NCBI GenBank assembly: GCA_001599355.1
Contig: BCGQ01000001.1
Location: 437,135 to 501,134, forward strand
Direction of reading: 5' to 3'
Source of the DNA: Nakazawaea peltata
Lineage: Eukaryota > Ascomycota > Pichiomycetes > Alaninales > Pachysolenaceae
DNA: 64,000 bases
Shown here: in pieces, positions 21,901-32,427 of the stretch
Numbering within the stretch: the stretch's first letter is position 1
Layout: each line of letters opens with the position of its first letter
The notes under the pieces: model-generated
What the model saw: the letters and a program-made list of their open reading frames with translations, nothing else
Databases searched by the model: none
Told to the model about the DNA's origin: nothing
Made by a program: the position numbers and the translations under genes

Positions 21901-24900
21901 ACAATTGTTCAATTACTCTACAATTTGGCAGAATATGAGACCCTCTTAAACTACCTGACTTCTTATACTGGGTACTACAAGGATCCTAAACTGAGAGTTC
22001 TCTTCTCATTGATGAAGATCCGACTGCTCTTCAAAATTGGTAAATTTGACGAAGGCTTCCAGGAAGCCGTTGTAGCCTTAGATATCTTAGGTGTAGAATT
22101 CCAGTTAGATGACGAATGGCTCATTTCATATGTTGAAAAACAGAGACCAAAGGTTCCTCTTTCTATGCATGAGATTCAACTTTTATCTAATCAAATATCA
22201 ACTAGAGATGACCCCGATGATGTCTTAATTCCGGAAGTGTTATCGTTGATCTTAATCCCAGCTTTAGCAGAGCAAAAACATCCTTTGATTCATCTGGTTG
22301 TATATATGGGAGTAGTAGAGGGGTTAGAGAATGGGTTTGTATCATCTCATTCTTTGATAGTCTTATTCTTTGGACTCCTTCAAGTCAGTAAAGAGCAACA
22401 AATCGCTTTCAGTAGAGCCGTTGGTTATTCCAATGTGGCATTGAAAATTATCGAGGGTTCTGATACCCCTGTAGAAGTAGGCACCTTTTTATATGAGATC
22501 TATTGTGCTACAATGCTGATATATTCGCAGCCTTTCTCTCTGGTCTCCAAATACCATGATGTCTTTCTTACGGGAACCATCTCTCAAGAAAGAGCTGTTG
22601 TTCGTACCGGTGCATTCCTTACTACTGCAGTAATGAATGTGTTGCCTGTAACAACAGGAAGAGAGAATTTGAACTCAACATTGATCCGTATGACAAATAA
22701 TAGTTGGGAATCGTGCCTCTCTTTGAATCATGATGAGTCTTCTGCTTGGACAGAACTTAACACCAACTCTTTGAGATGTCTTATCGGAACAATTAATGTC
22801 AAGGACTTTACTTTACCATCTTTAGAGCAACAGGGTAACTATTTAGAAGTATCCCAGTTCGATTATATCTATGCCACAATGAAATTATACATTTCATACT
22901 TGTTCAAGGATTTCGATACTGCTCTTCGAATCATATTTAGAGAGATTCGTCATTTCAAACTCTTCTTTAGGTTGACCTGTTATACTTATCCGATCACTTA
23001 CTTCACTTGTTTGGTCTTAATGAGCCTGCCAAGTGAATTGATTGATCTTCATAATATCGATAAAGAAGATATAGACGCTAGAGTTCAAGAATGTCTCGCA
23101 TTATTAGAAATGTGGAGTCAAAGTTGTCCTGAGAATTTCGAGGTCAAGTTCATGCTTTGTAAATGTATTTGGATCTCTAAAAAGTCAGAGTCAAAGTATA
23201 GTCCTGTTGATATTTTAGATATGTTCGATCTGGTTATTGAGAAACTGGCCTCTCAACGTCAAATGCTTGATGAAGCGATTCTGATGGAATATTTAGCTAT
23301 TTGGCTTGACGATTCCAGTGTCTCGAAAGTCAGAGCCTCCAAATGTATGAAAGAAGCAATCAGGATCTATAATTTATGGGGTTCGTCACTGAAAATGATG
23401 CAATTGACCGAAGAATATCATGAATTAGTAAACGATTATAATTGGGCTGGTGTTGGATTACTTGGTTCTCAGTCAAATAGCTCTCCTATTGGTACTAACC
23501 CCCCAACTACTCCAGTACATTTATTGCTTACTAGTTTCCTTAGAGGAGATGGAATCTTGCTGCATACTTCAAGTGAAGACGATCTGGATGAGTATGATTT
23601 CCCACATCTGGAAGACAGTAGCGACGGAGGTCAACTCACTGTACATACAAAGGGTGCTCAGATTAGACATGAAAGTGATTCTTCCATTGATATGAAGGCA
23701 GCATTGAAGATTTGTCTTGAGATTTCAGAAGCTGTAGATAGATCCACTATTATCATTCAATTATTAAGCCACACTATGGAATTAATTGGGGGTAATTTTG
23801 GAGCTATTGCTTTAAAAGACGTAAATCAAGATTTGTATTTAGAATGTCTTATGGTTGACCAGAAAGTCACCTCGATGGAGACTCAACCTTTAAACTCTAG
23901 AGTAGATCTGTGTCCAGTAAAATTGATGAGAGATGTATTTGAGAATAAGGTGATAATCAATCGAGATGAAGATCCGATATTTTTCAGCCGTACCTATCTT
24001 GATGCCGATTATTACTACACCACATCGCATGAGAATTTCTCTAAAGGTGCTCTATGTTTACCTATAAGAGACCAAAATGAGGTGATTGGAGTTCTTTATA
24101 TTGAGTCACCAAGGACTCAATTGCATAAAGATCTTCTTAACTCGGATGAAATCGATGTGATAACCTTATTTTGTACTCAACTGCTGTTTTCTCTTTATAA
24201 AGCTTCTCTTTATCTGCAGATGGAAAGAGCTACCAGACTGGCTAAAGCTGCCACTCAAGAGAAACTGAACTTCTTAAACTCGATGAGTCATGAGATTCGT
24301 ACTCCGTTCAACTCTCTTTTAAGTTGCGCCTTATTCTTATTAGATACCAGTTTAACTGATGTACAGAAGGATTATGTTGAAACGATCAAAAGCTCTTCTA
24401 TGGTGACTTTGAATATCATTGATGGAATATTATCATTTGCCAAACTTGAGAATTCTCAAATGCCATTGGATAATGCTCCATTCTCCCTCAATGAATGTAT
24501 TGAAAGTGCTATGCAATTGGTTAGTGAGCAACTGTCCAATAAGCTGATAGAGTTGGTCCATTTCAACGAATGTTCTGGTTTGGATATAATTTTAGGTGAT
24601 GTCACAAGATTCAGACAAGTAATCGTAAATATCGTAGGTAATGCTGTAAAGTTTACTTCGGAAGGTTATGTCATGGTAAGGACTCAATCTACTGCAGTCT
24701 CCACCGATGGACGTTTCGAATTACTTATCACCGTCAAAGACACAGGTATTGGTATTCCTAAAGATTCTCAAAACAAGGTATTTGGTGCTTTTAGTCAAGT
24801 AGATGGCTCTGCCAGAAGACTGTATGGAGGAGCTGGACTTGGGTTACTGATTTCTAAGAGAATCGTAGATATAATGGGAGGTACCTTAACATTCGAGAGT

Positions 24901-25803
24901 GAGGCTGAGAATAAGGGAACTACTTTTACTGTCTCAATGGTGGTAAGAAGTGATCCAAATTCTAAACAACTTCGATTAAATGGTGTAGGCAAAAGTCGAG
25001 TCTGTATAATTTGCTGTTGTAAAACATTGACAGCGGAATCGCTCTCTGGAGAAGTTGGGATTGGTGGATTCGAGCTGATAATGTCACAGAACATCACACA
25101 GACCAAACAATTATTAAAAGACAATAATTCTGTCTCAGTATGTTTTGTTGATCGCCATATCGTTGAACAGGATCATGAATTGTGGCTACAAGTAGTTGCT
25201 AAATATAAATTTAGAGTAAAATTTGTGTTATTAGGACTGTTTGGTACTATTGATGATCTTGGATTAGACAGAATCTTATTGTGTCCAGTTCAAAGACAGA
25301 AATTACATGAAGTATTGAATGGAGATGATCTGCGTCTTCCAACTTCCCCAACTTCAAAATCTATTGAAAATCTCACCAAAGAATCTATGGCTAAACTATC
25401 TGAGGAATATCCTTTGCGTATCTTGTTAGCGGAAGATAACATGATTAATACTAAGGTGACGTTGCAACATTTAAGGAAGATGGGATATGAACTGGACCAT
25501 GCAGGAGACGGGCTAATTCTGATCCAGAAATGTGAAGCATTGGAGGAAAAAGAAGGCCGTAATTATGATGTCATCTTAATGGATATCCAAATGCCAAATA
25601 TGGATGGGATTGAAAGTTGTACCCGGATTATGGAAAAATGGGGGCTGGCTGCACCTACTGTTGTTCTGCTTACTGCAAATGTTGTTGGGGATGATAGGCA
25701 GAGATGTTCGGATTGTGGAATGAGTGACTTTTTATCTAAACCTTTGCTTCCTACTGAACTTGCTAAACTGTTAATCAGAGTTGCTGTGTCGAAACTGACA
25801 TAA
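18994..25803 (+). CDS. CHK1: Giant hybrid histidine kinase of the Chk1/Mak2-Mak3 family
   Basis: 2269 aa from the ATG at 18994; an ATG at 19021 is an alternative. The order is: a Ser-rich N-terminus; a protein-kinase-like domain (about 80-400) that looks inactive (HNG at 258-260 replaces HRD, and there is no DFG or glycine loop); a P-loop ATPase with GEKGAGKSS (Lys467); a long helical TPR-like region; a GAF domain (about 1575-1750); a HisKA with His1766 in SMSHEIRTP; a HATPase with N-box Asn1883 and DTGIGIP; and a C-terminal receiver with Asp2197 in VILMDIQMP and Lys in LSKP. This is the layout of Candida Chk1 and fission yeast Mak2/Mak3, which sense oxidative and cell-wall stress. S. cerevisiae lacks it. 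CTG codon 2225 stands for Ala of the usual A-L-T-A-N receiver motif. Confidence 0.95.
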   Translation: MSIDHHSPRMSTPSVASSSSSRSRFGRSNLARKGAARSFIQRASHEPRSLDVDDTKRRVLPSLREMNLDAMVANKDMIEGYTLLSKVPPYTPSLVVRYRAVDNETGEKVLIKYSPYSFDATSPFSKLLNEWHLLSGASTKLANSQWMDNVSNFRQPTPITLPKGIPGVLYPSKLLYSKETGACGLVYPNDRELIHFKERFCKVADYPGFISGRAVKSQTHELTRKPAPRTQNEVIEILEAVIKVLKILKPIHDMGITHNGLTSCSLYIDIKTDETFIGQWDFSFSRSMESCANGYRATNKDLLNTLLIYASPEALGNFNRLCDFRSDFYSTGMILYELLVGFPLFQIDSSDDIIKLHLSSVPTEPHLIAPWISKKLSDLIMKCSSKLPTERFQDAGLLINVLTECIYEIDSSIPKDPLYPFPSKPRFISPKTPIDRVDDLNRLIQLYEKNKEGFHNVLVIGEKGAGKSSILGDFRTYLITSGNILYAEWTYEKMRSTSSSYRCFIQIIRSTLQHIISAGPALLRKWKPLISRKIDPDIGILINVFPEIKRFIDSKLLEKKSTQFLEESHLDVLPYKFESKFEYIIKRFFFVFATYGNFGFTLLMDDDQFQLRSERQLFEEIKGYILTHSQGKKPANLRVVSTILLGESYRAFPTLTTKEDIFRLAETECLELSPLSLKGIQQCLREFFPLRDSAEAIELAQLVHEKYLFTRTPLALKSVLTRFALKGLFKIDNSRAIFDYSEFKGEKIPSSYHSYFDFLIEFIDHYQLCSEILRFAACICKGNTFNLYELSAVTGLSLKEAYLAIYPAVSSSLISPIGIDYKIPFHLVEEDPLLSIIPFSKLERLATNCSFEFVHDSLQDYVLSEILSGDQLKEMHRLCALRLYDAIDHFEDLNYGSLIHITRHFIESSDVARPEEHDIYADVLIIGGKILYENYDFNLALIYFKAARQFVDPLLDTDENLATVRRLDLTIVQLLYNLAEYETLLNYLTSYTGYYKDPKLRVLFSLMKIRLLFKIGKFDEGFQEAVVALDILGVEFQLDDEWLISYVEKQRPKVPLSMHEIQLLSNQISTRDDPDDVLIPEVLSLILIPALAEQKHPLIHLVVYMGVVEGLENGFVSSHSLIVLFFGLLQVSKEQQIAFSRAVGYSNVALKIIEGSDTPVEVGTFLYEIYCATMLIYSQPFSLVSKYHDVFLTGTISQERAVVRTGAFLTTAVMNVLPVTTGRENLNSTLIRMTNNSWESCLSLNHDESSAWTELNTNSLRCLIGTINVKDFTLPSLEQQGNYLEVSQFDYIYATMKLYISYLFKDFDTALRIIFREIRHFKLFFRLTCYTYPITYFTCLVLMSLPSELIDLHNIDKEDIDARVQECLALLEMWSQSCPENFEVKFMLCKCIWISKKSESKYSPVDILDMFDLVIEKLASQRQMLDEAILMEYLAIWLDDSSVSKVRASKCMKEAIRIYNLWGSSLKMMQLTEEYHELVNDYNWAGVGLLGSQSNSSPIGTNPPTTPVHLLLTSFLRGDGILLHTSSEDDLDEYDFPHLEDSSDGGQLTVHTKGAQIRHESDSSIDMKAALKICLEISEAVDRSTIIIQLLSHTMELIGGNFGAIALKDVNQDLYLECLMVDQKVTSMETQPLNSRVDLCPVKLMRDVFENKVIINRDEDPIFFSRTYLDADYYYTTSHENFSKGALCLPIRDQNEVIGVLYIESPRTQLHKDLLNSDEIDVITLFCTQLLFSLYKASLYLQMERATRLAKAATQEKLNFLNSMSHEIRTPFNSLLSCALFLLDTSLTDVQKDYVETIKSSSMVTLNIIDGILSFAKLENSQMPLDNAPFSLNECIESAMQLVSEQLSNKLIELVHFNECSGLDIILGDVTRFRQVIVNIVGNAVKFTSEGYVMVRTQSTAVSTDGRFELLITVKDTGIGIPKDSQNKVFGAFSQVDGSARRLYGGAGLGLLISKRIVDIMGGTLTFESEAENKGTTFTVSMVVRSDPNSKQLRLNGVGKSRVCIICCCKTLTAESLSGEVGIGGFELIMSQNITQTKQLLKDNNSVSVCFVDRHIVEQDHELWLQVVAKYKFRVKFVLLGLFGTIDDLGLDRILLCPVQRQKLHEVLNGDDLRLPTSPTSKSIENLTKESMAKLSEEYPLRILLAEDNMINTKVTLQHLRKMGYELDHAGDGLILIQKCEALEEKEGRNYDVILMDIQMPNMDGIESCTRIMEKWGLAAPTVVLLTANVVGDDRQRCSDCGMSDFLSKPLLPTELAKLLIRVAVSKLT

Positions 25804-26715
25804 TTATTAATTATTTAATTTATGATTTAACGTTATTTGATATAATATGTAAAGAGGGGTTAGAATCTGTGCGGCTCAAAAGTACGGGGAAGGCTTTGGA
25901 GTCTTAAATAGGAAATAGGGGCTGTGAGACGGAGATTGGGAGGAGCCCCAGATGGGAGAGAGTCAGAGTTGGGAGGAGCATGAACAGCGATGTTCGAAGA
26001 AGAAAGTGCCAGATTAACAGAACATTTCCAATTGAGTTCCTGCGTCGTGTTACTCTGGGTTTTTTCTTATCGGTGATATTAGTTCATAACCCAATCTTTA
26101 ACCATCATTGTATTTCTCCTTACCCTACAATTATCACTCACAAGACTGAGGGAAAAAAATTAATAATAGAAGTAGAATTTTAAAGTTTTTTAGAGTTGAG
26201 ATTTAGTTGTGATCGGAGGAAAGATGAATATAGTTAAGATGTACAGCAGGAAGCAGCTTACTTGACTCTTCAGAACTGAAACTGAGCCCCCTTTATCTCG
26301 GGCCTCCCGTTGATCTCCCTTATCCCCCTTGATCTCCCTCAATCTTCCTCAATCTCCCTTCAATTCCTCCACCTTAATCCCCTACTCTGATCCTCCCCTT
26401 AATTTTCTTTATCAATCGCGCACCCACAATACGCCTCTCTTTCCCCCCTGTCCTTTTCATATGCTCCAAATTGCGGGAATCCTAACAAAAACAGCCAGCA
26501 AAGGAAAAAAAACCTCTTCAACAACAGGGAAAAAATGGTATTTTTTTGGCGGTTCTGATTATTAAAATAAACTATTTTTAATACGGCCATTAAGTTTTAG
26601 TTGGAAGTTTGGAAATCAGTAGTGGTGAAGCGCGGATTAGATAACTAGATTCTCTTATCCCATTCTCATCGCGTAATTGTTTTAACACATTCTCAATTAA
26701 TATATCACATTCAAG
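25804..26715. other. CHK1-CDC42 intergenic region
   Basis: 912 bp. A purine-rich plus-strand stretch (about 25850-25985) is followed by a C-rich coding-strand block with GATCTCCCT reiterations (about 26285-26460). A/T-rich sequence leads into CDC42. A 67-codon frame at 25980 is not convincing. Confidence 0.55.
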
Positions 26716-27347
26716 ATGCAGACCATAAAGTGTGTTGTTGTCGGAGATGGTGCCGTTGGTAAGGTAAGTGATACGAGATATTGTAAGTGTACACGACATA
26801 TACTAACACAAATATATAGACCTGTCTTTTGATCTCATATACTACAAACAAGTTTCCTCGAGATTACGTTCCAACGGTCTTTGATAACTATGCCGTTACT
26901 GTGATGATCGGAGATGATCCATACACGTTAGGTTTATTCGATACTGCTGGTCAAGAAGATTACGACCGTTTGCGTCCTTTAAGTTATCCATCTACAGATG
27001 TCTTTTTAGTCTGTTTCAGTGTTATTGCACCATCTTCTTTCGAGAACGTTAGAGAGAAGTGGTTCGATGAAATTGGTCACCATTGTCCAGGTGTTCCATG
27101 TTTGATTGTTGGAACACAAATAGATTTGAGAGATGATCCTGCTATATTAAAGAGATTAAAAACTCAAGGTCAAGCTCCTATAACTCCTCAACAAGGTGAG
27201 AAGTTGGCTAAAGAATTGAAGGCTGTAAAGTACGTGGAATGTTCTGCTTTAACTCAACGTGGTTTAAAGAATGTCTTTGATGAGGCTATCGTTGCTGCTT
27301 TGGAACCTCCTGTCATCAAGAAGTCCAAGAAATGTACAATTTTATAA
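26716..27347 (+). CDS. CDC42: Rho-type GTPase Cdc42, one intron
   Basis: Exons 26716-26763 and 26820-27347 give exactly 191 aa, as in other yeasts. The 56-nt intron has donor GTAAGT, TACTAAC at 26801-26807 and acceptor TATAG; it falls inside the P-loop (GDGAVGK|T). Other G motifs are TVFDNY (switch I), DTAGQE (switch II), TQID and CSAL. The protein ends in a polybasic stretch and the prenylation box CTIL. It controls polarity and budding at the plasma membrane. Its place between CHK1 and CCT1 differs from S. cerevisiae. The adjacent RhoGAP and BAR genes in this window act in the same polarity pathway. Confidence 0.99.
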
Positions 27348-27994
27348 AACACTCCTTTATTAAATAAACAATTTGAAAACTGTGAAATGGTGTAGATAGT
27401 TTTAGGTTAAGTGTTAGAGGCCTGTGGAGTTCAGTATGGTTCAGAGGAGCCTAGAGAGACAATATGGAACCCTAGTTAAAAGTTGAGAATAAAATAGGGA
27501 GTTAGATTAGAGTGGGGTATGGTGATAGTTGGTACTGTAATTGGAGTTCTACGTGATTAGAACCCTTCCACCACTCTACCACCATCATTATCCAACCTCT
27601 CTTCCCTAGCTCTTAGCCGTCAGATTAGTTCGACAGGAGTTAAATTTGTTTATTTTACACGACTAAATTCAAGGTGGACAATTAGAGGAAGAGCAAGTAT
27701 GGGATGGCTATTCTAATTCGATTATTAGTACTGAGATCAGCGATCCAACATCCTCTCACACATCCCCATCACACCCTTCTCCTCTTCTTCCTTCTGCCCA
27801 CTCTTTCCTCCCCTTCTCCTCTGCCTCCTCTCTCTCTTTCTACCTCCTCTGCCTCCTCGCAGTCCTTTCCAACGCGTCTCGTTCTATTTTTTTGTACACG
27901 ACCGCGATTATCAACGCTCAATGAAAATTTTTCGACTATTACTAAAGAAATTAGACGTGAATCAAACCATTAAACCAGGTAATTGAATAGCAAT
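27348..27994. promoter_or_regulatory. CCT1 promoter region
   Basis: 647 bp. A long C/T tract on the coding strand (about 27740-27870) contains many CTCC and CTTC words. It is followed by ACGCGT at 27872-27877, identical to an MCB core (one copy only), and GAAAATTTTTC at 27923-27933. A 90-codon frame through the tract is low-complexity and not a gene. Confidence 0.55.
27923..27933. promoter_or_regulatory. RRPE-like element upstream of CCT1
   Basis: GAAAATTTTTC starts 72 bp before the CCT1 ATG, a position like that at GCD6. Confidence 0.55.
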
Positions 27995-29665
27995 ATGTTT
28001 TCAGCTGCCAAATCTGATACATTGTTCCTTGGAGGTGAGAAGCTCAGTGGAGCTGATATCCGTGATCAAAATGTATTGGCCTCTCAAGCTGTCGCCAATG
28101 TCGTCAAATCATCTTTGGGACCTGTCGGTTTAGACAAGATGCTTGTCGACGACATTGGAGATGTCACTGTTACAAATGATGGTGCCACTATACTAAGCTT
28201 GCTTGATGTACAGCATCCAGCAGGAAAGATTTTAGTCGACTTGGCTCAACAACAAGATCGTGAAGTTGGTGATGGAACTACCAGTGTCGTCATTATTGCC
28301 GCCGAATTATTGAAGAGACTGAACCAATTGGTCAAGAATAAGATTCATCCAACTACTATCATTTCTGGTTATAGATTACTGCTTAGAGAGCTGACTCGTT
28401 ATATCACCGAAGTATTGTCTCAACCTGTAGATTCTTTGGGAAAAGAGACTATGATCAATATCCTGAAGACTTCGATGTCATCCAAGATCATTGGATCCGA
28501 TTCCGAATTCTTCTCCAAGATGGTTGTCGATGCCATGTTACTGGTTAAGACCACCAATACTAAAGGTGAGACCAAATACCCTGTCAAGCTGGTAAATATT
28601 TTGAAACTGCACGGTAAGTCTTCTTTGGAATCTATATTGGTCAATGGTTATCTGTTAAATTGTACTGTTCTGTCTCAACTGATGATCAAGAGTGTTCCAA
28701 ACCTGAAGATTGCTGTATTGGATATAAATTTACAGAAACTGAGAATGGCAATGGGTGTTCAAATTAACATTGATGATCCAGAGCAATTGGAAGAGATCAG
28801 AAAGAGAGAATATGGAATTGTCTTGGAGAGAATCAGAAAGATCATTGCTGCTGGTGCCAATGTCGTTCTTACTACTAAAGGTATCGATGATTTATGTCTT
28901 AAAGAATTTGTCGAGCTGAACGTAATGGCTGTTAGACGTTGTAAGAAGGAAGATTTAAGAAGAATTGCTAGAGCTACTGGAGCCACTTTCATTAGTAGCA
29001 TGTCCAATTTAGAAGGTGAAGAAACTTTCGAATCCAGTTATTTGGGCAGTGCTGATGAGGTTGTACAAACCAGAATCTCTGACGATGAGTGTATATTGGT
29101 TAAAGGTACAAGGACTCATTCTTCTTCTTCTATTATCTTAAGAGGACCAAATGATTTCACTTTGGATGAGATGGAACGTTCATTACACGATTCTTTGTCG
29201 GTTGTCAAGCGTACTTTGGAAAGTGGAAATGTCGTACCAGGTGGTGGAGCTGTCGAAACTGCTTTGAACATTTACTTGGAGAATTTCGCTACTACTGTTG
29301 GTTCCAGAGAGCAATTGCTGATTCTGGAGTTTGCTCAACTGTTACTTGTAATTCCAAAGACTTTACTGGTGAACCTGGCCAAAGATTCATCTGATCTTGT
29401 TGCTAAGTTGAGATCGTACCATGCTGCTTCTCAACAACTGTTACCAACTGATGTTAAGAAGAAGGGATACAAGAATTATGGATTGGATTTGATTAGAGGT
29501 AAGATTGTCGATGAGTCTGTTCATGGTGTATTGGAACCAACTGTAAGTAAGATCAAATCTTTGAAGAGTGCATTGGAAGCATGTATTGCTATTTTAAGAA
29601 TTGATACTATGATTACAGTTGATCCTGAACCAGTCAAGGAGGATCCACATGGTCATGATCATTGA
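27995..29665 (+). CDS. CCT1: Chaperonin TRiC/CCT subunit alpha
   Basis: 556 aa from the ATG at 27995. CCT folds actin and tubulin in the cytosol. Group II chaperonin motifs are present: [37 protein letters not shown] and [12 protein letters not shown]. The C-terminus ([17 protein letters not shown]) matches Tcp1. This gene gives the clearest code evidence. CTG codons 109, 129, 133, 183, 199, 205, 220, 226 and 229, and more downstream, align with Ala of S. cerevisiae Tcp1 (KRANEL, VALREA, LLAVKT, PVKAVNVLKAHGK, YALNCTVASQA). Leucine there would put large side chains into conserved small positions. In S. cerevisiae TCP1 sits between GCD6 and UPC2; the order is kept here. Confidence 0.99.
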   Translation: MFSAAKSDTLFLGGEKLSGADIRDQNVLASQAVANVVKSSLGPVGLDKMLVDDIGDVTVTNDGATILSLLDVQHPAGKILVDLAQQQDREVGDGTTSVVIIAAELLKRLNQLVKNKIHPTTIISGYRLLLRELTRYITEVLSQPVDSLGKETMINILKTSMSSKIIGSDSEFFSKMVVDAMLLVKTTNTKGETKYPVKLVNILKLHGKSSLESILVNGYLLNCTVLSQLMIKSVPNLKIAVLDINLQKLRMAMGVQINIDDPEQLEEIRKREYGIVLERIRKIIAAGANVVLTTKGIDDLCLKEFVELNVMAVRRCKKEDLRRIARATGATFISSMSNLEGEETFESSYLGSADEVVQTRISDDECILVKGTRTHSSSSIILRGPNDFTLDEMERSLHDSLSVVKRTLESGNVVPGGGAVETALNIYLENFATTVGSREQLLILEFAQLLLVIPKTLLVNLAKDSSDLVAKLRSYHAASQQLLPTDVKKKGYKNYGLDLIRGKIVDESVHGVLEPTVSKIKSLKSALEACIAILRIDTMITVDPEPVKEDPHGHDH

Positions 29666-30192
29666 ATGTATAGGTAATATATGTTTGTTAAATGGTGTAG
29701 AGAGGGGTGATTAGTGGGGTAGGTGTAAAGGTGAATTTATAAGTCTATGGTCAGTCTATGGTTAGTCTGTGGCTAGTCTGTGGCTAGTCTCTGGGTAGTC
29801 TCTGGTGTTATGATGTTAACTTCCACTGCGCCATCCCCTGACTTCTATACGAAAATCACCAATTCTCCTCGTTTACAATTTTTATATACGAAAATATCAA
29901 AAATCCTATGGCGCAACCGGTAAGATCAGGAGTATATAAAGAGTGTATAACGTGATAGCTACGAGAAGTGAATTGACAAAATTGGAGGCATTGAGCATTC
30001 AACTGCACATTACCTGGATACTACCGGTTTATGACCCTTTAAAACCAACAGTATTACCCCCAAATTCATCCCCTATTTATTTCTTATCTATTTGCATCTC
30101 CCCTCCATCGCCTGATTCTCAGCCCAGCTTAGAGATCGTCAGGGAAATTTTGTAAGCGGGCAAAAAAAACAAACCAAGGAAAATCGATAAAC
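29666..30192. other. CCT1-UPC2 intergenic region
   Basis: 527 bp. It holds an 11-bp tandem repeat (29742-29807), the palindrome-free string ATATACGAAAATATC near 29885, and a C-rich coding-strand tract at about 30040-30125 before UPC2. No gene is seen. Confidence 0.55.
29742..29807. repeat. 11-bp tandem repeat, six copies
   Basis: Units agtctatggtc, agtctatggtt, agtctgtggct (twice), agtctctgggt and agtctctggtg, all exactly 11 bp long. They lie just downstream of CCT1. Confidence 0.85.
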
Positions 30193-32343
30193 ATGAGCAC
30201 TGACGGGTTTAATAACGGCTACAAAGTAGGAAGAGATTCGGATCGGTTTTTATTCCAAAATTTGTTAGAACAACAAGGAGGTTTTCCCTTGGATACTGTA
30301 CCTATTTCGAATATTAGAACAGCCAAAGAACAACTTCAACCTGAGCAGCTATCGTTCACTTTAGAAAACATGAATTCGGGATCTGTATCGTCTGATGATA
30401 GCTCAACGTCACAATATGTGTCGGGGACATCTGGGAATGGAGTGACAAAGCCGGGTTATGATTCGAATATGTCGGATTTCAACGCTAATGGGACTAGAAA
30501 GTATCATAATAAGAGTCGAAATGGTTGTGCTACTTGTAAGAAACGTCGAGTTAAATGTGATGAGACTCATCCGGTTTGTAATAAATGTGAGCATATGAAG
30601 ATAGAGTGTGTTTATCTTCCTGTTCTGCCCAAGGTGAGGAGGACTAAGAAGGAGATATTAGCTGAGAAGGCTCTGAAACTGAAACGTGTGGTTCAAAATA
30701 AGGTTGAACATCAAGTTGATCAGGTCATGCCTGAGCTTCTGCCGCAACCTCTCCAACAGAATCTCACTCTGCCTTCCATTAAAGTAGAGCAATTCTCTCC
30801 GTTACCTGAATCCCCCTCCAACCTTGCCAGCCTTGCAAACATCGGCTCATCTATAGCTTCGCTGCTATCTCTGCTGAATTCCCCTCTTTCCAGTATTCTG
30901 TCACTGGCTTCACCACTGCTTAACTTATCAACTATGGAACGTATCAAGAAAGAAATTATGGCTCACCCCGAACTTGCCGATTTAGCGACACTGCATGGAG
31001 GTCTCACTCCTTCTCTGATACAACAACTGATGTTACTTTTACAAGGCACTCAACGTGCTCCTCAAATCTCCGTAACCTCTCAAGACCAACAACCTCCTGT
31101 CACTCCTCTGCAAATCCAACAAAAGATTAAAGAAGCTCAAGATTATCAGAAGGAACGTGCTAAAGAATTCCAAGAATATGCTACCAAATCCGGACCAGAA
31201 CTTTCTCCTTCTGTTACTAGTCCTGTTCTGTCCTCCCAAAAGCTGTCCCTGCCACCACTAAATGGAGGCTTTGGATACTCGGGAACCTTAAATATGCTCG
31301 ATCTCAGACTCATGTACCATTACACTACTAAAGTTTGGCCCACTATCACGGCTCTGGGTATCTCTGAGGAACGAATTTGGAGTGAAGATATCCCAATGTT
31401 ACTGTTCAATTACCCATTCCTCATGCATTCCATTCTTCTGTTCAGTGCTACTCATTTATCGAGAACAGAACGTGGACTCGATCAATGTGTCACTTGTCAT
31501 CGTGGAGATCTGCTTAGATTATTAAGAGAACTGGTCTTGGAAATCTCCCCTGAGAATACTGATGCCTTAGTACTGTCTCTGTTAATCTTAATTATGGATT
31601 CTTTACTGAATGCTTCTCTTCCAACATCCACTTCTCCAAAATCTTTACCAGCAAGTGCCTGGATCTTCCATGTCAAGGGAGCTGCTACGATCTTAACAGC
31701 TGTCTGGCCATTGAACGAATCTTCTCGTTTCTATAAATTCATAGGAGTAGATTTAGAAGATCTTGGAGACATCAATAAGAGAGCTGATCAAGCTGCTCAA
31801 GATGGTAATCGTTGCCTGGAAGATAAGAAATTCTCAGACTTGCAATGTTTCGATGAAGAGGTAGCTGACTTATATCCAGTTCCATACAATTCTCCATACT
31901 TAGTTACTCTTCTGTATTTGGAGAAATTACACCGTGAAAGATACAAATCCGATTTCATTTTACGTATCTTCCTGTTCCCAGCTTTACTTGACAAGGTCTT
32001 TTTAGGTCTCTTGATCACTGGGGATTTGTCTCTGATGCGTATTATGAGATCGTACTATAACTTACTTAGATCTTTCACCACAGAAATGAAGGATAAAGTA
32101 TGGTTTTTGGAAGGAGTCTCCAACGTATTACCAGTAGATGTAGAACAGTATTCTGGAGGTGGTGGTATGCACATGATGTTGGATTTCCTTGGAGGTCCTT
32201 CGACTCTTGATGTTGGTGCCGATGAAGATGAAAGAGCCTCTTACGCAGAAATTGGTAACCGTCTTCTTAATCCTGACAATTTACCTAGTTCTGTCACCAA
32301 CAGTATGGATATAATGCAAGGTGGTAATGATTTTATGTCTTGA
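30193..32343 (+). CDS. UPC2: Sterol regulatory Zn2Cys6 factor Upc2/Ecm22
   Basis: 716 aa. It activates ergosterol biosynthesis and sterol uptake when sterols fall. The zinc cluster is C112-x2-C115-x6-C122-x6-C129-x2-C132-x6-C139 within [16 protein letters not shown]. The C-terminal ligand-binding domain begins near 370 ([15 protein letters not shown]). It carries [37 protein letters not shown] and the glycine-rich end [14 protein letters not shown], all diagnostic for Upc2. CTG codons 388, 440, 447, 461, 463 and 472 align with Ala in S. cerevisiae Upc2 (for example LREAVLEIS and [17 protein letters not shown]). Order CCT1-UPC2 is as in S. cerevisiae. Confidence 0.97.
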   Translation: MSTDGFNNGYKVGRDSDRFLFQNLLEQQGGFPLDTVPISNIRTAKEQLQPEQLSFTLENMNSGSVSSDDSSTSQYVSGTSGNGVTKPGYDSNMSDFNANGTRKYHNKSRNGCATCKKRRVKCDETHPVCNKCEHMKIECVYLPVLPKVRRTKKEILAEKALKLKRVVQNKVEHQVDQVMPELLPQPLQQNLTLPSIKVEQFSPLPESPSNLASLANIGSSIASLLSLLNSPLSSILSLASPLLNLSTMERIKKEIMAHPELADLATLHGGLTPSLIQQLMLLLQGTQRAPQISVTSQDQQPPVTPLQIQQKIKEAQDYQKERAKEFQEYATKSGPELSPSVTSPVLSSQKLSLPPLNGGFGYSGTLNMLDLRLMYHYTTKVWPTITALGISEERIWSEDIPMLLFNYPFLMHSILLFSATHLSRTERGLDQCVTCHRGDLLRLLRELVLEISPENTDALVLSLLILIMDSLLNASLPTSTSPKSLPASAWIFHVKGAATILTAVWPLNESSRFYKFIGVDLEDLGDINKRADQAAQDGNRCLEDKKFSDLQCFDEEVADLYPVPYNSPYLVTLLYLEKLHRERYKSDFILRIFLFPALLDKVFLGLLITGDLSLMRIMRSYYNLLRSFTTEMKDKVWFLEGVSNVLPVDVEQYSGGGGMHMMLDFLGGPSTLDVGADEDERASYAEIGNRLLNPDNLPSSVTNSMDIMQGGNDFMS

Positions 32344-32427
32344 TTTCAATTAATATTTTCCAACGGATGTTTAGGGTTATGTATTTATTATATGTATAAA
32401 GCTTAGAATTTGAGATAATGGTCCTCT

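Noticed and set aside
27704-27973. 90-codon Pro/Leu/Ser frame before CCT1
   Set aside because: It is a translation of a C/T-rich promoter tract.
28319-29478. Reading CTG as serine (the Candida code)
   Set aside because: Conserved CTG positions match Ala, not Ser, in CCT1, UPC2, GCD6 and RVS167.
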